This document shows positions 1 through 7,577 of a DNA stretch of 10,356 nt, piece by piece. The stretch covers positions 1 to 10,356 of the forward strand of contig URYV01000045.1 in assembly GCA_900552285.1 (NCBI GenBank). The letters are read 5' to 3'. Every line of letters begins with the position of its first letter. Position 1 is the first letter of the stretch. The DNA comes from an uncultured Oscillospiraceae bacterium. Lineage in GTDB: Bacteria; Bacillota; Clostridia; Oscillospirales; Acutalibacteraceae. The notes under the pieces are model-generated. The model was given only the letters and a program-made list of their open reading frames with translations. It did not search any database and was not told the origin of the DNA. Both the position numbers and the translations under genes were made by a program.

Positions 1-1
1 T

Positions 2-499
2 TACAGCATCTCAAACAACGGCAGATGCAGTCTGCACGGCGGCTACACAATACCCCTTTGCGGAAAAACCACCGTGCTCAGAGACGCCGTCAGACTTATA
101 TCCGACGGGGGCTTCGGCAGACCGAAAAGGGTGCTTCTTGTGGACGAAAGGGGAGAAATATCGGCGATGTATAAGGGGAGAACATACTGTGATGTGGGCG
201 TTAACACCGACGTACTTTTCGGGGCGCCGAAAAATTTGTGTGAAATGGGAATACGGTCCCTTTCACCCGAATACATAGCCTTTGACGAAATTTCCGAAAG
301 CTCGGCCGGGCAGCTTATGTTTGCGCTTAACAGCGGCGTTGCGGCCGTTGCAACCGCTCATGCGCGCACGCCGGGGCAGCTGATGAAAAAGAACGGCATA
401 AGAGAGCTTTTGGAAAACGGAGTGTTTGAAAGCGTCGCCTTTTTTTCGGCACCGGGGCGTCTGCTGCAAAAAAATTCCGTGAAGGAGCTTCTTTTATGA
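2..499 (+). CDS. spoIIIAA: Stage III sporulation protein AA, ATPase (5' end missing)
   Basis: This is the C-terminal half (165 codons) of SpoIIIAA, the cytoplasmic secretion-type ATPase of the SpoIIIA-SpoIIQ channel. The reading frame is open to the window edge, so the start and about 140 N-terminal residues (judged from the roughly 300-aa family) lie outside. Visible motifs are the P-loop end CGKTTVLRD, the family block VDERGEISAMYKG, DVGVNTDVL, RSLSPEYIAFDEI (Walker B with catalytic Glu), and the ATAHA segment. The first P-loop glycine seems to be Thr (TIPLCGKTT where PPGCGKTT is usual). The TGA stop overlaps the ATG of spoIIIAB. Family assignment is firm. The first 20 or so residues read less like the family and could include an assembly-edge error. 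Confidence 0.93.
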   Translation, partial: YSISNNGRCSLHGGYTIPLCGKTTVLRDAVRLISDGGFGRPKRVLLVDERGEISAMYKGRTYCDVGVNTDVLFGAPKNLCEMGIRSLSPEYIAFDEISESSAGQLMFALNSGVAAVATAHARTPGQLMKKNGIRELLENGVFESVAFFSAPGRLLQKNSVKELLL

Positions 500-978
500 G
501 ATTTTTCGGAGGACTTATTATAGGTTTGTCGCTTATGGCGGCGGGATTTATGCTGTCGTCGGTTTACGGCAAAAGGGTGAAGGCTCTCGAAAGAGCGTCG
601 GCGTTGATTGATTTTATCGAATCGGAAATTCGCTATTGCTCGAAGGAGGCTGGAGAAATAATCGAGGCGGCGTCGGCAAGCGCAAGTTTCGGACAGATTG
701 ATTTTTTAAAAAACGTCTTGACCTTTGAGCAGATATGCTTAAAAATCCAAAGCGATAAAAATTCCGCTCTTACCGTTGAGGATAAGAGGATTTTAGTGGA
801 TTTCTTCTCGCAAATGGGTAAAAGCGATTCGGAATATCAGATAAAGCTTTGCCGACAATGTGTCGAAAGACTTAAGGAGGCCGAAAATGAAGCAAAAAGG
901 GATGAACGGCAGAAAACCGGTCCGGCCAGAACGCTTTCGGCCTGCCTTTGTGCGGCGGTAATGATAATTGTAATGTAA
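496..978 (+). CDS. spoIIIAB: Stage III sporulation protein AB
   Basis: SpoIIIAB (160 aa; about 170 in Bacillus) is a mother-cell membrane component of the SpoIIIA channel. It resembles the GspF-type platform proteins of type II secretion and type IV pili and probably partners the SpoIIIAA ATPase. An N-terminal hydrophobic helix (about residues 5-24) is followed by the recognisable stretch KRVKALERASALIDFIESEI. Next comes a mostly helical, charged cytosolic part (LKEAENEAKRDERQKTGP), and a C-terminal hydrophobic helix ends the protein. The start is the ATG in the ATGA overlap with spoIIIAA, with an AAGGAG ribosome-binding site 8 nt upstream, so translation is probably coupled. Order and size agree with the family. 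Confidence 0.93.
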   Translation: MRFFGGLIIGLSLMAAGFMLSSVYGKRVKALERASALIDFIESEIRYCSKEAGEIIEAASASASFGQIDFLKNVLTFEQICLKIQSDKNSALTVEDKRILVDFFSQMGKSDSEYQIKLCRQCVERLKEAENEAKRDERQKTGPARTLSACLCAAVMIIVM

Positions 979-991
979 AGACGGTGAAAAA

Positions 992-1186
992 ATGGACGTA
1001 AATTTGATTTTTAAAATAGCGGCAATCGGAATTATTGTCGCCGTGCTCAACCAAATCCTCGTGCGCTCGGGAAGGGAGGAACAGGCGCTTATGACGACCC
1101 TTGCAGGGCTTGTGGTGGTGCTTTTTATGCTTGTTGAGCAGATTTCGGCACTTTTTGAAACCATAAAATCGGTGTTTGAGCTATGA
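992..1186 (+). CDS. spoIIIAC: Stage III sporulation protein AC
   Basis: SpoIIIAC is a 64-residue integral membrane protein of the SpoIIIA channel. Residues 5-20 (IFKIAAIGIIVAVLNQ) and 33-55 form two transmembrane helices joined by a short charged turn, RSGREEQA. This two-helix hairpin is typical of the family, which is about 65-68 residues long. It lies 13 nt after spoIIIAB, with only a weak ribosome-binding site (GGTGAA) before its ATG. Its stop overlaps the start of spoIIIAD (ATGA). SpoIIIAC and SpoIIIAD are related to each other and are thought to act together in the membrane. Confidence 0.95.
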   Translation: MDVNLIFKIAAIGIIVAVLNQILVRSGREEQALMTTLAGLVVVLFMLVEQISALFETIKSVFEL

Positions 1187-1566
1187 GCGTTACATCCGCA
1201 GCGGCTCTTGCGATACTTGCGGCCGTTTCGGTCAACGCGCTTAAAGAGCACAACAAAACAGCTGCTCTTGTGCTGTCTGCTTTTGCAGCCTGTGTATTGA
1301 TGATTTTATGCGTTTCGCCCATAAAAAATTCCTTTGATAACATTTCAAACGCTTTAAAATCCGCGCCTTTTAAAGAGGGGTGGACGGATATTTTGCTGAA
1401 AAGTCTCGGAATATGTCTTGTTTGTGAGTTCGCGTCCGATGTTTGCAAGGATATGGGACAGCAGGGGCTTTCGGGGGCAATCGAGCTTTTTGGCAGGGTG
1501 ACGGTGATAATTTTATCTCTGCCCATATTCGAAAGTATAATTTCGGCCGTTTTCGGCCTTATTTAA
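1183..1566 (+). CDS. spoIIIAD: Stage III sporulation protein AD
   Basis: SpoIIIAD (127 aa; about 130 in the family) is a multi-pass membrane subunit of the SpoIIIA complex, homologous in its N-terminal half to SpoIIIAC. Hydrophobic helices are seen at about residues 3-20, 27-43, 70-85 and 101-125. The conserved stretch LGICLVCEFASDVCKDMGQQGLS with its E-x-x-x-D pattern is a family hallmark, followed by A-I-E-L-x-G-R-V. The start is the ATG inside the ATGA overlap with spoIIIAC, which fits coupled translation. Confidence 0.95.
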   Translation: MSVTSAAALAILAAVSVNALKEHNKTAALVLSAFAACVLMILCVSPIKNSFDNISNALKSAPFKEGWTDILLKSLGICLVCEFASDVCKDMGQQGLSGAIELFGRVTVIILSLPIFESIISAVFGLI

Positions 1567-1575
1567 GGAAGAAAA

Positions 1576-2706
1576 ATGAAGAGAATTGTGAGTGTTGTTG
1601 CGGCTGCCGTGATTGCCGTAATTTTGTCAATCGGGGTTTCGGCGGCCGAGCAAAAGGATTTTTCCGAAATTTATTCGGAATATTATGATGCGGCGGGCGT
1701 GGGCGAAATCGGCGGAAATCTTGACGAGGAAACGGTAAAAGTTCTCGAAAAAATAGGAGCCGACCCAAAAAACATAAATTCCGAAGGCATTTCGGCTGAA
1801 AAGATTTTTAAAGAAATTTGGGAGAGAATAAAAAATTCCTTTACGTCTCCCGTTTCTTCCCTTGCCGTCGTTTTCTTTGCTATTGTGATTTGCTCGGCAT
1901 TTTCGGCCTTCGGAAAAACATCGGTTTCCGAAACGGCGGACTTTGCCGCGGCGGTTTGTATTTGTTCGGCGGCTGCCGTGCCTTTTTGCTCGGCAATTGC
2001 GTCGGCGGTGGAAATGATAAAGGTATGCAGCGCATTCATGGCTGCCTTTATACCCGTGTTTTGCGGGATACTTCTAAGCCTCGGAAACACCGCATTTTCG
2101 GCGTCGGTAAACGCGCTGACCTTTTGTGCGGCGGAGGCGGTTTCGGCTCTTGCATCAACGGTTGCGGCACCCGTTTCGGGAATGTATGTGGCTCTTTCGG
2201 TTGCATCGGCCTTTTCGCATGATTTGAGGCTGTCGGGACTTGTGGCGGCGGTCAAACGGGCGGTTCTCTGGGCTCTCGGCATTGCAATGACGGTTTTTTC
2301 CTCGCTGCTTTGCATAACCGGCGCGGTAAATTCCTCGGCCGATTCGCTCACGGCACGAACTGCAAAATTCTTTCTGTCGAACTCGGTTCCCGTGGTGGGG
2401 GGAGCAATGACCGACGCTGTGGGTACGGTTGCGGGATGTCTGTCGGTTTTGAAATCCGGGGTGGGAGCATACGGAATGTGCGCCGTAATATTGTTGATTT
2501 TACCGTCGCTTGTGCAGCTTCTTCTTTGGAAAGGTAGCTTTTCGCTTATGTCCGCGGCGGCGGGAATTTTCGGCAGGGAAAGATGCCGTGAGCTGCTGTG
2601 CGGTCTTTCCGAGGGGGCGGGGCTTTTCCTTTCGGTCGTTGTTTCGGCGGCGTTGCTTTTTACCATTTGTCTTGCGGTGATGATAATGGGAGGCGGAAAC
2701 TTTTGA
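1576..2706 (+). CDS. spoIIIAE: Stage III sporulation protein AE
   Basis: SpoIIIAE (376 aa; about 400 in Bacillus) is the large multi-pass membrane component of the channel. It begins with a cleavable-looking signal sequence (MKRIVSVVAAAVIAVILSIGVSA, written in parts: positive KR, then about 18 hydrophobic residues, then an AxA-like site). An acidic extracytoplasmic segment of about 70 residues follows, and then some seven hydrophobic segments from about residue 92 to the end. The order and the GGAMTDAVGTVAG-type stretch suit the family. A start is well supported by TAAGGAAG 5 nt before the ATG. Its TGA overlaps a TTG that is the likely start of spoIIIAF. The long antisense frame over this gene is a composition shadow. 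Confidence 0.94.
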   Translation: MKRIVSVVAAAVIAVILSIGVSAAEQKDFSEIYSEYYDAAGVGEIGGNLDEETVKVLEKIGADPKNINSEGISAEKIFKEIWERIKNSFTSPVSSLAVVFFAIVICSAFSAFGKTSVSETADFAAAVCICSAAAVPFCSAIASAVEMIKVCSAFMAAFIPVFCGILLSLGNTAFSASVNALTFCAAEAVSALASTVAAPVSGMYVALSVASAFSHDLRLSGLVAAVKRAVLWALGIAMTVFSSLLCITGAVNSSADSLTARTAKFFLSNSVPVVGGAMTDAVGTVAGCLSVLKSGVGAYGMCAVILLILPSLVQLLLWKGSFSLMSAAAGIFGRERCRELLCGLSEGAGLFLSVVVSAALLFTICLAVMIMGGGNF

Positions 2707-3149
2707 ATACTGTCAAAACGGTTGTAACTTCGGTTTGCTGCGGAGCTTTTCTGTGCGGAACGCTTTCCCTTTGTCTTTCGGACAAGAGCGTGTCAAAGAC
2801 GGTTAAATTTCTGCTTTCGCTTTTTCTTTCGGCCTGTCTCGTTCTTCCGATTTTAAAGGTTGATTTTTCCAAAACCGCAAAGGATTTTGAAAATTTTGAT
2901 GCCGACTGCAGCGTAAATACCGGGCTTTCGAGTCTTGTCAATTCTCAAACGGCCACGGTGCGAGAAAAGGCGGCGGCCGCACAGATACAGAGTCTTGCGG
3001 AAAATCTCGGCGTCGGGATAATCAGTCTGTCATTTGAAAGGGACGGGTATGCAAGGGTTGTGGTGTCTCGCTGTGAAAACGAAAAAAAGGAAAAGCTCAA
3101 AAGCGACATATATGATTTCACGGGAATTTCTGCAGAGGTGACGGAATGA
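2703..3149 (+). CDS. spoIIIAF: Stage III sporulation protein AF (TTG start, short)
   Basis: SpoIIIAF has an N-terminal membrane anchor pair and a C-terminal ring-building-motif domain, and is one of the candidate ring subunits of the channel. Two hydrophobic segments (about residues 5-22 and 34-50) are followed by a soluble domain. The end of that domain, SLAENLGVGIISLSFERD and the KLKSDIYDFTGI stretch, fits the ring-building fold. I chose TTG at 2703, giving 148 aa. It overlaps the spoIIIAE stop (TTGA), has GGGAGG about 9 nt upstream, and removes an N-terminal extension that would lie wholly inside spoIIIAE. The Bacillus protein is near 206 aa, so the soluble domain is short here. Confidence 0.88.
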   Translation: MNTVKTVVTSVCCGAFLCGTLSLCLSDKSVSKTVKFLLSLFLSACLVLPILKVDFSKTAKDFENFDADCSVNTGLSSLVNSQTATVREKAAAAQIQSLAENLGVGIISLSFERDGYARVVVSRCENEKKEKLKSDIYDFTGISAEVTE

Positions 3150-3694
3150 GTTTTTTGAACGAAAAATTTAATTTTTCCAAAATAAAGCCAAAATGGCTTA
3201 TTGCCGCGGGTTTTATAGGAATAGGACTTATATTTTTATCGTCTTTTTTTCCGTCCGACAAAAAAAGCGGCAAAACCGACTTATCAAGTGAGCAAAGTCT
3301 TTCGGAATATGAAAAAGAGCTGGAGCAAAAAACCACGAAGCTTGTGGAAAAAATAAGCGGGGCGGGAAAATGCAGCGTTATGATCACTTTTGAGCAGGAT
3401 TCCGAGTATGTTTATGCCAAGGAAGAAAAGAGCTCCGACGACAAATCGGTGACATCGAAAACCGAAGAATATGCCGAAGGAGTAAAGAAAAGCGGTCAGA
3501 ATGAATATATAATAATTGACACCGGAGACGGAGAACAGGCGCTTGTGGTGACAAAAAGGGCGCCAAAGGTCAGAGGGGTGGTGATTGTATGTGCGGGCGG
3601 AGCAAATTCGGCCGTCTCGGGGGAGATAAAACGGGCCGTGACCACGGCTCTTGACATAAGCGACTCCAAAGTTTGGGTCAGTCCCATGGCGTGA
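3146..3694 (+). CDS. spoIIIAG: Stage III sporulation protein AG
   Basis: SpoIIIAG (182 aa; about 229 in Bacillus) forms a large oligomeric ring in the intermembrane space around the forespore, related to secretin/FliF-type ring proteins. Residues 17-33 form one transmembrane helix after a short basic N-terminus. A coiled region (LSEYEKELEQKTTKLVEKI) leads to the ring-building domain, with VMITFEQDSEYVYA, an inserted charged strand pair, and the strongly conserved end APKVRGVVIVCAGG, AVTTAL and KVWVSPM. The ATG overlaps the spoIIIAF stop (ATGA). The insertion around residues 90-120 corresponds to the beta-insert that makes the vertical collar in SpoIIIAG. Confidence 0.95.
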   Translation: MSFLNEKFNFSKIKPKWLIAAGFIGIGLIFLSSFFPSDKKSGKTDLSSEQSLSEYEKELEQKTTKLVEKISGAGKCSVMITFEQDSEYVYAKEEKSSDDKSVTSKTEEYAEGVKKSGQNEYIIIDTGDGEQALVVTKRAPKVRGVVIVCAGGANSAVSGEIKRAVTTALDISDSKVWVSPMA

Positions 3695-3733
3695 TTACAA
3701 CCTGAAAATTTTAAAACGAAAGGAAAGGCACAC

Positions 3734-4264
3734 ATGAAAAAAAGTTTGATTATAGGCAAAAGGCAATTTCTTCTTGCGGCGCTGGTACTTATTTTGGCTC
3801 TTGCGGTTTATCTGAATTGGAGGCTGTCAAACGGCGGCAGCCAAAATGTAACAGATGTATATGCCGGCGGAACCCTCGGTCAGGCGGTGCTTGTTGATTC
3901 CGATTCGGCGGCAGAACAGGACTATTTTGCAAAGTCAAAGGCCGACAGGGAAGAAAGCAGGTCGAAACAGCTAAGCGAACTCAAGGAAATATCCGAGGGA
4001 GTAAAAACCGACGGAGAATCGGCACAAAAGGCAAGCGAACAAATGGTAAAGATCAGCGGTTACAGAGAAAAGGAAAATAATATCGAAACCCTTGTTAAGG
4101 CTAAGGGCTTTGAAAACTGTACCGCCGTGATAAACGAGTCGTCGGTCAGCGTTATAGTCAAAACCGACGGTCTGCTCCAAAGCGATATGCTTCAAATTCA
4201 GGAAATCGCGGCGGGGGAAACGGGATATGACCTTGCGAACGTGAAAATCGTGGAAATAAAGTAG
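3734..4264 (+). CDS. spoIIIAH: Stage III sporulation protein AH
   Basis: SpoIIIAH (176 aa; about 218 in Bacillus) is a single-pass membrane protein whose extracytoplasmic YscJ/FliF-like domain binds forespore SpoIIQ (or its clostridial equivalent) across the septal space. The N-terminus MKKSLIIGKRQFLLAALVLI is typical and includes the helix at about residues 12-27. A long charged helical linker (residues about 60-115) precedes the ring-building domain, whose end (ETLVKAKGFENCTAVI, VIVKTDGL, IQEIAAGETGY) is well conserved. It lies 39 nt after spoIIIAG with a strong ribosome-binding site (AAAGGAAAGG), and is the last gene before the hairpin at 4267-4303. In Bacillus the operon is transcribed by sigma-E; I could not place its promoter here because the 5' end is outside. 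Confidence 0.94.
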   Translation: MKKSLIIGKRQFLLAALVLILALAVYLNWRLSNGGSQNVTDVYAGGTLGQAVLVDSDSAAEQDYFAKSKADREESRSKQLSELKEISEGVKTDGESAQKASEQMVKISGYREKENNIETLVKAKGFENCTAVINESSVSVIVKTDGLLQSDMLQIQEIAAGETGYDLANVKIVEIK

Positions 4265-4266
4265 AA

Positions 4267-4303
4267 AAAATCACCGAAGGGAAAATTTCCTTTCGGTGAT
4301 TTT
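4267..4303. terminator. Bidirectional terminator between spoIIIAH and hypA
   Basis: AAAATCACCGAA (4267-4278) pairs perfectly with TTCGGTGATTTT (4292-4303). Three more pairs (one G-U) close toward a 7-nt A/T loop, giving a stem of about 15 bp. On the plus strand it begins 2 nt after the spoIIIAH stop and ends in TTTT. On the minus strand it begins 4 nt after the hypA stop and runs into TTTTTT, so it can serve both convergent genes. Confidence 0.88.
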
Positions 4304-4307
4304 AAAT

Positions 4308-4652
4308 TTATGTCACTTGAATTTCTTTGATGTTAAATTCGTTTCCGCGAAGCAGAAAAGTGTCCTCGCTTCCGCAGTAGGGACAGATTTTGCCGTATTT
4401 AACGGTCGGATAATCGCGCTTGCAGTCTCTGCAAAAGGTAACTGCGTCGATTCTTTCCACCAAAAGCTTACAATCGGTCAGAATGTCGTGCTTTTTGACC
4501 GCCCAGTTCCAGCAATCGATGAGATATTCCGGAATGACGGTGGAAACCTCGCCGATTTCAAGCGTTACGCTGTGGACGTGCTCAACATCGTTTTCCGCGG
4601 CAACCTTTTTAACATCGTCTATGACGTAAAATACAACGCCGAGTTCGTGCAT
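4308..4652 (-). CDS. hypA: Hydrogenase nickel-insertion protein HypA
   Basis: HypA (114 aa, normal length) is the cytosolic nickel metallochaperone that works with HypB in loading Ni(II) into the large subunit of [NiFe] hydrogenase; in some bacteria the pair also serves urease. The Ni-binding N-terminus MHE (His2, Glu3) is present, as is LEIGEVSTVIPEYL. The structural zinc site is the pair CRDC (Cys74, Cys77) and CPYC (Cys90, Cys93). The ATG has GAGG 7 nt upstream and lies 10 nt after the stop of the flavoprotein gene, so the two form one transcript. No hydrogenase gene is in view, and its partner hypB is on the other arm of the divergent unit, which is unusual. Identity is secure; the target is not. 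Confidence 0.95.
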   Translation of the reverse strand: MHELGVVFYVIDDVKKVAAENDVEHVHSVTLEIGEVSTVIPEYLIDCWNWAVKKHDILTDCKLLVERIDAVTFCRDCKRDYPTVKYGKICPYCGSEDTFLLRGNEFNIKEIQVT

Positions 4653-4662
4653 GGTTTACCTC

Positions 4663-7563
4663 TTAAAATTTCCCGGTATCTTTTCCGATCGATTTGCGGA
4701 ATTCAACATACTTCTTTTCGTATTCTTTTACCTCTTTTGGAATCTTTTTGACCGTCAGCTTTGCCACATTGCCGGCAAAATAGGGCAAAATGTGTTTCAT
4801 TTTGTCCTCGGCAACAACCATTTTTGAGGCATCGGGATGATCTCTGTGAAGGTGTATTGCGTCAAATTCGCATTTTGTGGTGCACACGCCGCAGCCGAGA
4901 CATCTGTTGGGATCGACAACCGAAGCGCCGCAGCCGAGACAGCGGGCCGTTTCGATTTTGACCTGCTCTTCGGTGAGAGTCTTGTGGGCGTCTCTGAAGG
5001 ATGTTGTGCGGTCGATGCTTTCGTCAAATCCCGCCTGCTGACGGGGAGCGTTGTCATAGCTTTCCACAACCGCGTTTTCCTTGTCAAGCTCGATGAAATC
5101 CCTGCGGTTTCTGCCTATTGTGAGACTTGCATGGGGGTGGACGTATCTGTGAAGCGATTCGGCGGCGCATTTTCCCGCCTCGATGGCGTTGATTACAAAT
5201 TTCGGACCGGTGTAAACATCGCCTCCCACAAAAACGTCGGGCTGAGAGGTCTGGAAGGTGAGCCCGTCGGCAAGGGGATAGTTTCCGTGGTGGAATTCCA
5301 CATTTTCGTCCTTTAGCATATCGCCCCATTCAACCGACTGCCCGATTGCGTATATAACCCTCTTTGCGGGAATTTCCAGCGTATCGTTTTCGTCATAGAG
5401 AGGAGAAAACTTACCTGATTCGGGGTCAATTGTCCGAATACATTTTTTGAACACAACGGCTTTGACATTTCCGTTTTCGTCCTTGAGAACCTCCTTGGGG
5501 CCGAAACCGTTGACGATCTCAATGTTTTCTTCAAGGGTCTCGTCGATTTCTTCCTTGGAGGCGGGCATGGTCTCTCTCGATTCGAGACATACCATGGAAA
5601 CCTTTGACGCCCCGAAACGGTGAGCCGTCCTCGCACAGTCGACGGCAACGTTTCCGCCGCCTATGACAACGGCGTCCCCGTCGATTTTTCTGTCGTTGTG
5701 TTCAATGGCGTCGTGGAGGAAGTTTACCGCGATGTCAAGGCCCGCGGCGTCCTCACCGCAAACGCCTGCCATTCTGCCGCCCTGGCAGCCGACGGCAATG
5801 TAGAAGGCCTTAAAGCCCTGCTTTCTCAGCTCGCCGAGCGTAATGTCGCGACCTACCTCAATGCCGCATTTTATTTCGACTCCGAGTTCCTTTATGATGT
5901 CGATTTCGGCGTCTATAACATCCTTTTCAAGCTTATAGGACGGGATACCGTATCTCATCATTCCGCCGGGCTTTTCGTTTTTTTCAAAAACCGTGGGTTT
6001 ATATCCCTTGGTCGCAAGGTAATAGGCGCAGGAAAGTCCGGCCGGGCCGGCACCGATAACGGCGATTTTCTGTTCCCAATGATCATATCTGTTTGAGGCT
6101 ATAACAACCTCGGGAACATATCTTGTTTCGGCCTTCAAATCCTGTTCGGCAATGAATTTCTTCACCGCATCGATGGAAACGGCGCGATCCACGGTACCGC
6201 GCATACAGGCATCCTCGCATTTATGGTTGCACACCCTGCCGCAAATGGCGGGGAAGGGGTTATCCTTTTTTATAAGCGCGAGAGCGTCTTTGTATCTGCC
6301 CTGAGCAGCCATTTTCAAATATCCCTGAACTGCAATGTGGGCGGGACAGGCCGTTTTGCACGGCGCCGTTCCGGTGTCATAACAATTGATTCTGTTTTTG
6401 TCGCGGTATTCCTCTTCCCACTTATCTTCCTTCCAATTCAGATATTCTTTGAGAGAGGACTGCTCGGGCAGGGTTCTCCTCGGATAGACAACCTCGCCCT
6501 GCTTTGTACATAGCTTTTGACCGAGTCTGACCGCACCGGCGGGACAGTATTCGACGCATTTTCCGCAGGCAACGCAGTCCTTTGCCTCAACCTTTGCGGT
6601 ATAAGCCGAACGGGAGAGATTGGGCGTGTTGAATAGCTGAGATGTTCTCAGAGCGTTGCAGATGTTTACATTGCAGTTGCATATGCCGAAAATTTTGTTT
6701 TCGCCGTCAATGTTGGTGATTTGATGAACAAAGCCGTTCTTTTCGGCGTTTCTGAGAATTTCCATGGCTTCGTCATAGGTTATGTCGTGCCCCTTGTGGG
6801 TTTCGCGGCAGTAATCGGCAAAATCGCCTACTCCGATGCACCAGCCGTAGTCGTCGTCGGCACATCCCTCGTCAAGAGCGGCTCGGGAGGCGCGGCAGGA
6901 ACAGCGGGCCACGCCTATGTGGCCTTCGTATTTTTTAAGCCAATAGGAAAGCTGTTCAATATCCATGACGCCGTTTTCCATGGAAATGGCTTTCTCAACG
7001 GGAATAACGTGCATTCCGACGCCCGCTCCTCCCTGAGGAACCATATGTGTGATTCCGGCAAGGGGAACAAAGGTCATGCGCTCAAAAAACGAGGCAAGCT
7101 CGGGGTGATCTTCAAGCCGCTTGTTTTCGCCGTTCGGGGGCAGCTCGTGTATGTTTAAAAGCTCGGCAGATCCCGGAACAAACATGGGCAGAATATATCT
7201 TCTCTCGCTTTGGGGAGCGGTTCTGCCGTTGTGGTCATAGTGATAACCGTAGTCATATTCGAGAATTCCCACATAGCTCAATTCGTCGAGAAGCTGCTGA
7301 AGCTTTTCTTTTGAAAACTGCGGAGTCTTTTTTGCGATTTTGTCAAAGGTCATGGGCTTGCGAAGATCCATGGCCAAAACCACGTCGCACATATCGTCGG
7401 TCAAAATTTCCGAAAGACCCCAATATTCGGCGTCGTCGGACGTAACGCCTTTGATTTTATGTTTTATGACGTCGGTGATTTTTTTGCCGACCGCCAAAAC
7501 CTTGGGGCGGGGATTTTTTTCACCTAAGCTCGGAGGTGTAACATATTCATATCTTTTGGGCAT
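4663..7563 (-). CDS. Multidomain Fe-S flavoprotein, GltD-like NAD(P)H oxidoreductase
   Basis: This 966-aa cytosolic protein appears to be an electron-transfer hub. Numbering starts from the second ATG. Residues about 65-105 look like a winged helix. Next comes a cysteine domain: CSC at 221/223, then Cys 234, 242, 252, and CNCNVNIC at 295-302. A ferredoxin motif follows (Cys 330, 333, 336, 340). The helical Fe-S domain typical of glutamate synthase small subunit/dihydropyrimidine dehydrogenase has Cys 394, 402, 406 and 441, 445, 449, 453. The FAD site is GAGPAG 504-509 with Glu527 and PGGMMRYGIP. The NAD(P) Rossmann motif is IGGGNVAVD near 634-642, and the second FAD motif GGD is at 780-782. 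A C-terminal ferredoxin-like part has Cys 875, 878, 888, 891, 894, 898. No gltB lies nearby, so it is not a glutamate synthase subunit. The start was chosen because AGGAG sits 9 nt before 7563, while the ATG at 7584 has none and would be almost leaderless. Substrate unknown. Confidence 0.9.
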   Translation of the reverse strand: MPKRYEYVTPPSLGEKNPRPKVLAVGKKITDVIKHKIKGVTSDDAEYWGLSEILTDDMCDVVLAMDLRKPMTFDKIAKKTPQFSKEKLQQLLDELSYVGILEYDYGYHYDHNGRTAPQSERRYILPMFVPGSAELLNIHELPPNGENKRLEDHPELASFFERMTFVPLAGITHMVPQGGAGVGMHVIPVEKAISMENGVMDIEQLSYWLKKYEGHIGVARCSCRASRAALDEGCADDDYGWCIGVGDFADYCRETHKGHDITYDEAMEILRNAEKNGFVHQITNIDGENKIFGICNCNVNICNALRTSQLFNTPNLSRSAYTAKVEAKDCVACGKCVEYCPAGAVRLGQKLCTKQGEVVYPRRTLPEQSSLKEYLNWKEDKWEEEYRDKNRINCYDTGTAPCKTACPAHIAVQGYLKMAAQGRYKDALALIKKDNPFPAICGRVCNHKCEDACMRGTVDRAVSIDAVKKFIAEQDLKAETRYVPEVVIASNRYDHWEQKIAVIGAGPAGLSCAYYLATKGYKPTVFEKNEKPGGMMRYGIPSYKLEKDVIDAEIDIIKELGVEIKCGIEVGRDITLGELRKQGFKAFYIAVGCQGGRMAGVCGEDAAGLDIAVNFLHDAIEHNDRKIDGDAVVIGGGNVAVDCARTAHRFGASKVSMVCLESRETMPASKEEIDETLEENIEIVNGFGPKEVLKDENGNVKAVVFKKCIRTIDPESGKFSPLYDENDTLEIPAKRVIYAIGQSVEWGDMLKDENVEFHHGNYPLADGLTFQTSQPDVFVGGDVYTGPKFVINAIEAGKCAAESLHRYVHPHASLTIGRNRRDFIELDKENAVVESYDNAPRQQAGFDESIDRTTSFRDAHKTLTEEQVKIETARCLGCGASVVDPNRCLGCGVCTTKCEFDAIHLHRDHPDASKMVVAEDKMKHILPYFAGNVAKLTVKKIPKEVKEYEKKYVEFRKSIGKDTGKF

Positions 7564-7572
7564 GACACAGTT

Positions 7573-7577
7573 CTCCT
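7573..7577 (-). promoter_or_regulatory. Ribosome-binding site that fixes the flavoprotein start
   Basis: On the minus strand AAAGGAGAA places AGGAG 9 nt before the ATG at 7563. It lies just after a first ATG at 7584 and would be coding if that codon were used. This supports 7563 as the real start and shortens the protein by seven residues. Confidence 0.75.

Noticed and set aside
1683..2666. 327-codon open frame antisense to spoIIIAE
   Set aside because: It lies wholly inside a confidently identified gene, has low-complexity Ala/Thr/Ser/Glu composition from the GC-rich codons opposite, and has no family features.
2598..2702. Longer N-terminus for spoIIIAF
   Set aside because: The extension is read from inside spoIIIAE, has Gly/Arg/Phe-rich shadow composition, and precedes the well-placed TTG start with its own ribosome-binding site.
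4296..4751. 151-codon plus-strand frame over hypA
   Set aside because: It overlaps the terminator and all of hypA, whose motifs are unambiguous on the other strand.
4837..5316. 159-codon plus-strand frame opposite the flavoprotein gene
   Set aside because: Shadow of conserved flavoprotein codons; no ribosome-binding site and no recognisable motif. The same holds for 5620-6096 and 6721-7158.
4663..7563. Glutamate synthase small subunit (gltD)
   Set aside because: The core is GltD-like, but there is no gltB next to it and the extra Fe-S domains on both ends do not belong to that enzyme.
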